Of a stretch of DNA of 7,233 nucleotides, positions 5,541 through 7,233 are shown in pieces. Below the pieces are notes generated by a model, which saw nothing but the letters and a program-made list of their open reading frames with translations, ran no database searches and was not told where the DNA came from. Location: contig JAKADE010000135.1 of assembly GCA_021820785.1 (NCBI GenBank), positions 1 to 7,233 on the forward strand. The letters are read 5' to 3'. Source of the DNA: Pseudomonadota bacterium (GTDB lineage: Bacteria > Pseudomonadota > Gammaproteobacteria > Steroidobacterales > Steroidobacteraceae). Made by a program: the position numbers and the translations under genes. Position 1 is the stretch's first letter. Each line of letters begins with the position of its first letter.

Positions 5541-6458
5541 TCAGGCGGCCGGTGCGAGGGCGAGGATCGCATCCTCGAGACTCGCGGCACTGACTTCCAA
5601 CTCGCTGAGGGATTCATCGAGCGGCAGCAGTTCGCGCAGCACACGCTGCGGATCGTGCGCGAAGAGGATGACGCCGTCGCGGTCCGCTTCCACGGCGGTG
5701 ACCGTGGGCAGGGCGCGCAGGACGCTCGGGTCGAGCTGCGTGCGACAGCGGATGCGACCGGCCGCGACACTGTGTTTGATCTCGGCCGGGGTGCCGCTGC
5801 GCACGGTGCGGCCGCGCTCGAGGAGCACGACCCGGTGTGCGAGCGCGTCGGCTTCTTCCAGGTAATGGGTGGTGAGCAGCACGGCCTTGCCGGCCGTCGC
5901 GAGCGCGCGGATCTCGTTCCACAGCTGCCGCCGGCTCTGCGGGTCGAGTCCGACGGTGGGCTCATCGAGGCAGACCACCGCCGGATCGCCGCTCAGGGCG
6001 AGGGCGAGCAGCACGCGCTGCTTCTGGCCGCCGGAGAGGGTGCCGAAGCGCTGGTGCTCGAGGGCGCCGAGCCCGGTGCGCATCAGAAGTTCGGCGGTCG
6101 GCAGGGGGCGCGGATAGTAGCTGCGGAACAGCTCGATGTGTTCGCGCACGCTGAGTGTATCCGGCGCGCGGGCAACCTGCAGCATCGCTCCGAGCGCGGT
6201 GCGTGCGTCGCTCGAGCGCGGGTTGCGGCCGAGCACCTCGGCGCGGCCGCTGTCGGGGCGGGTCAGGCCGAGCAGGACTCGCACCGCGGTGCTCTTGCCG
6301 GCACCGTTCGGTCCGAGCAGCGCGGTGATCTGCCCGGCGACGAGCTCGAGCGAGAATCGATCGAGCGCCAGATGCTCCCCGAAGCGCTTGCTCACCGAGT
6401 GCAGCGCTGCGAGCGGCGCGGCCTCACCGGGACGGTTCGAACGGACGGCTGGGCGCAT
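5541..6458 (-). CDS. ABC exporter ATP-binding protein, first gene of the sensor-exporter operon
   Basis: A 305-residue cytoplasmic ATPase that energises the downstream ABC-2 permease. Walker A GPNGAGKST is at 49-57, the Q-loop Gln at 94, the signature LSGGQ at 141-145, Walker B VVCLDEP at 161-167, the D-loop region VGLDPQSRRQLW at 169-180 and the H-loop His at 198 (TTHYLEEAD). All are intact. After about residue 225 comes an 80-residue tail (VTAVEADRDGVILFAHDPQ and SELEVSAASLEDAILALA) of the kind seen in DrrA/LnrL-type exporter ATPases, where it is thought to contact the permease. The ATG at 6458 has GGAG eight bases upstream, a good ribosome site. It is the first gene after the divergent intergenic region, so the operon promoter should lie at about 6459-6600. 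Compared with the other ATPase in the window it has the classical LSGGQ and a longer tail, so the two are not recent duplicates. Confidence 0.94.
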   Translation of the reverse strand: MRPAVRSNRPGEAAPLAALHSVSKRFGEHLALDRFSLELVAGQITALLGPNGAGKSTAVRVLLGLTRPDSGRAEVLGRNPRSSDARTALGAMLQVARAPDTLSVREHIELFRSYYPRPLPTAELLMRTGLGALEHQRFGTLSGGQKQRVLLALALSGDPAVVCLDEPTVGLDPQSRRQLWNEIRALATAGKAVLLTTHYLEEADALAHRVVLLERGRTVRSGTPAEIKHSVAAGRIRCRTQLDPSVLRALPTVTAVEADRDGVILFAHDPQRVLRELLPLDESLSELEVSAASLEDAILALAPAA

Positions 6459-6525
6459 GAGTATCGCTCCGGGGCGGGAACTAGGTGCGTGCAGCGTGAC
6501 GCCACGGGGTGGTGCACGGCAGTGC

Positions 6526-6557
6526 CCCCTGTCAGGGGAAGGGGGTGACAGATGTCA
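6526..6557. repeat. Nested inverted repeats in the divergent promoter region (candidate operator)
   Basis: Three overlapping dyads occur within 32 bases. CCCCT/AGGGG (6526-6530 and 6534-6538) has a three-base loop. CTGTCA/TGACAG (6529-6534 and 6546-6551) has an 11-base spacer. TGACA/TGTCA (6546-6550 and 6553-6557) has a two-base spacer. The TGTCA half-site thus appears three times in alternating orientation. The cluster lies about 70-100 bases from both the ABC ATPase start (6458) and the arsR start (6627), where an operator for either divergent operon would be expected. It differs from the AT-rich site next to arsR, so a regulator other than ArsR, perhaps the DesR-like one, is a possible binder. 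That link is inference. Confidence 0.4.
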
Positions 6558-6604
6558 TGGGTCCTCTGCAGGGCGCGGCGCGCGGGCGACTTCCCGGACC
6601 AAAA

Positions 6605-6626
6605 ATAATTCGATATGATTGGAACT
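6605..6626 (+). promoter_or_regulatory. Candidate arsR promoter and ArsR operator
   Basis: TATGAT at 6614-6619 matches the -10 consensus at five of six positions and lies in an AT-rich island (6601-6620) within GC-rich DNA. No good -35 box is present; TTCCCG at 6591-6596 has the right 17-base spacing but a poor match. The same bases form an imperfect dyad, TTC at 6609-6611 and GAA at 6622-6624, partly symmetric around the -10 box (TTCnA...TnGAA), as expected for an ArsR-family operator that blocks RNA polymerase. A start about seven or eight bases after the -10 box would fall at or next to the ATG at 6627. Confidence 0.4.
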
Positions 6627-6965
6627 ATGAAAACGGAGGACGCGATTGCGGCGTGCGGTGCACTCGCCTCAGAGCCGCGGCTCGGGCTGTACCGCCTGCT
6701 GGTGCGGCGCGGTCCGGAAGGCTTCACCCCCGGAGAACTCGCGCGCCGTCTGCGCATGCCGGCGCCGACGCTGTCGTTTCATCTGAAGACGCTGATGGCC
6801 GCCGAGCTCGTGGTGAGCCGTCGCGCGGGGCGTCACCTGTACTACAGCCCGAACTTCACTCGCATGACGACGCTGATCGAGTTCCTGACCGCCAAGTGCT
6901 GCACCCTCGGGGCGCCCGACGCGGATGAGTCCTGTAGCCCGGCGTGCGCGCCGGCGAGGCGTTGA
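6627..6965 (+). CDS. arsR: ArsR-family arsenic-responsive repressor
   Basis: A 112-residue winged-helix repressor expected to release DNA on binding As(III) or Sb(III). The helix-turn-helix is FTPGELARRLRMPAPTLSFHLKTLMAAELV (33-62), followed by the wing VSRRAGRHLYYSPN (63-76). The metalloid site is not the CxC pair of plasmid R773 ArsR, which is absent from the DNA-binding helix. Instead there are Cys91-Cys92, Cys103 and Cys107 at the C-terminus (LTAKCC and SCSPAC), the arrangement known from Acidithiobacillus ferrooxidans ArsR with its adjacent cysteine pair and a third nearby Cys. The ATG at 6627 is preferred because MKTEDAI is a natural family start. The in-frame ATG at 6615 lies inside the likely -10 box. 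Only a weak GGA precedes the chosen start. The ACR3 gene follows one base after the stop, so the repressor governs its own operon. Confidence 0.93.
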   Translation: MKTEDAIAACGALASEPRLGLYRLLVRRGPEGFTPGELARRLRMPAPTLSFHLKTLMAAELVVSRRAGRHLYYSPNFTRMTTLIEFLTAKCCTLGAPDADESCSPACAPARR

Positions 6966-6966
6966 G

Positions 6967-7233
6967 ATGTCCCGCTTCGACCGTTATCTCAGTGTCTGGG
7001 TGGTGCTGTGCATGGCGGCCGGCACGCTCGCCGGGCGGTTCGCCCCCGGGGTGTTCCAGCACATCGCCGCGCTCGAGCTCGCCGAGGTCAATTTCCCGGT
7101 GGCGGGGCTGATCTGGTTGATGATCGTGCCGATGCTGATGAAGGTGGATTTCACCGCACTCGCCTCGGTGCGCGAGCACTGGCGCGGGATGGGCGTGACG
7201 CTGTTCGTCAACTGGGCGGTCAAGCCGTTCTCC
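6967..7233 (+). CDS. acr3: ACR3-family arsenite efflux transporter, 5' part
   Basis: Inner-membrane secondary transporter that expels arsenite. Only the first 89 codons lie in the window; the family is about 350 residues with ten helices. The visible protein starts MSRFDRYLSVWVVLCMAAGT, giving the first helix (about 7-26), then LELAEVNFPVAGLIWLMIVPMLMKVDFTAL (36-65), including the well-conserved P-MLMKVDF element, and GVTLFVNWAVKPFS (76-89), the beginning of the third helix with the family NW..KP motif. The catalytic Cys of the fourth helix lies beyond the edge. GAGG seven bases before the ATG, inside the end of arsR, serves as ribosome site. The TGA of arsR is separated by a single base, so the two genes are surely co-transcribed. 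An arsC or arsH gene may follow outside the window. Confidence 0.95.
   Translation, partial: MSRFDRYLSVWVVLCMAAGTLAGRFAPGVFQHIAALELAEVNFPVAGLIWLMIVPMLMKVDFTALASVREHWRGMGVTLFVNWAVKPFS

Noticed and set aside
5070..6548. Open frame of 492 codons on the plus strand across the ABC ATPase and permease
   Set aside because: It is antisense to two genes with complete ABC motifs. Its product is a low-complexity Arg/Gly/Ala/Glu-rich sequence with no family features, a usual artefact of high GC.

Overview
The window comes from a high-GC bacterium, most likely a proteobacterium. GC is about 70% or more in most genes, genes overlap tightly by ATGA, and the ArsR/ACR3 pair is of a proteobacterial type. Genus cannot be fixed from the sequence alone. 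It holds eight genes in four blocks; the first and last genes are cut by the window edges.

Left block (minus strand, 1-1396): a DrrA-like ABC ATPase followed 10 bases later by an ABC-2 permease that runs off the left edge. Together they form a two-gene exporter. Its substrate cannot be told.

Centre (plus strand, 1397-3001): about 490 bases of non-coding DNA rich in inverted repeats, then a single gene for a secreted YHYH-domain lipoprotein. This gene has clearly lower GC (about 52-55% in sampled stretches) than both flanking operons, which lie on the opposite strand. It looks like an inserted, probably transferred gene. Its metal-ligand-like motifs are intact except that the signature YHYH reads YHYD.

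Right-centre block (minus strand, 3002-6458): a four-gene operon transcribed in the order ABC ATPase, ABC-2 permease, DesK-type histidine kinase, NarL/DesR-type response regulator. The last three genes overlap by four bases (ATGA). The layout resembles Gram-positive sensor-exporter modules such as LnrJK-LnrLMN and YvfTU-YvfRS of Bacillus. A membrane kinase without a large outer domain would sense membrane stress or an amphipathic compound, and the regulator would control the exporter.

Right edge (plus strand, 6627-7233): an arsenic resistance operon read divergently from the sensor-exporter operon. It begins with a C-terminal-cysteine ArsR repressor, followed one base later by an ACR3 arsenite efflux pump cut by the right edge. 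The roughly 170-base divergent intergenic region holds nested inverted repeats and a candidate leaderless arsR promoter.

No rRNA, tRNA, CRISPR array or insertion sequence was recognised. The least described element is the YHYH lipoprotein gene with its dyad-rich upstream region.
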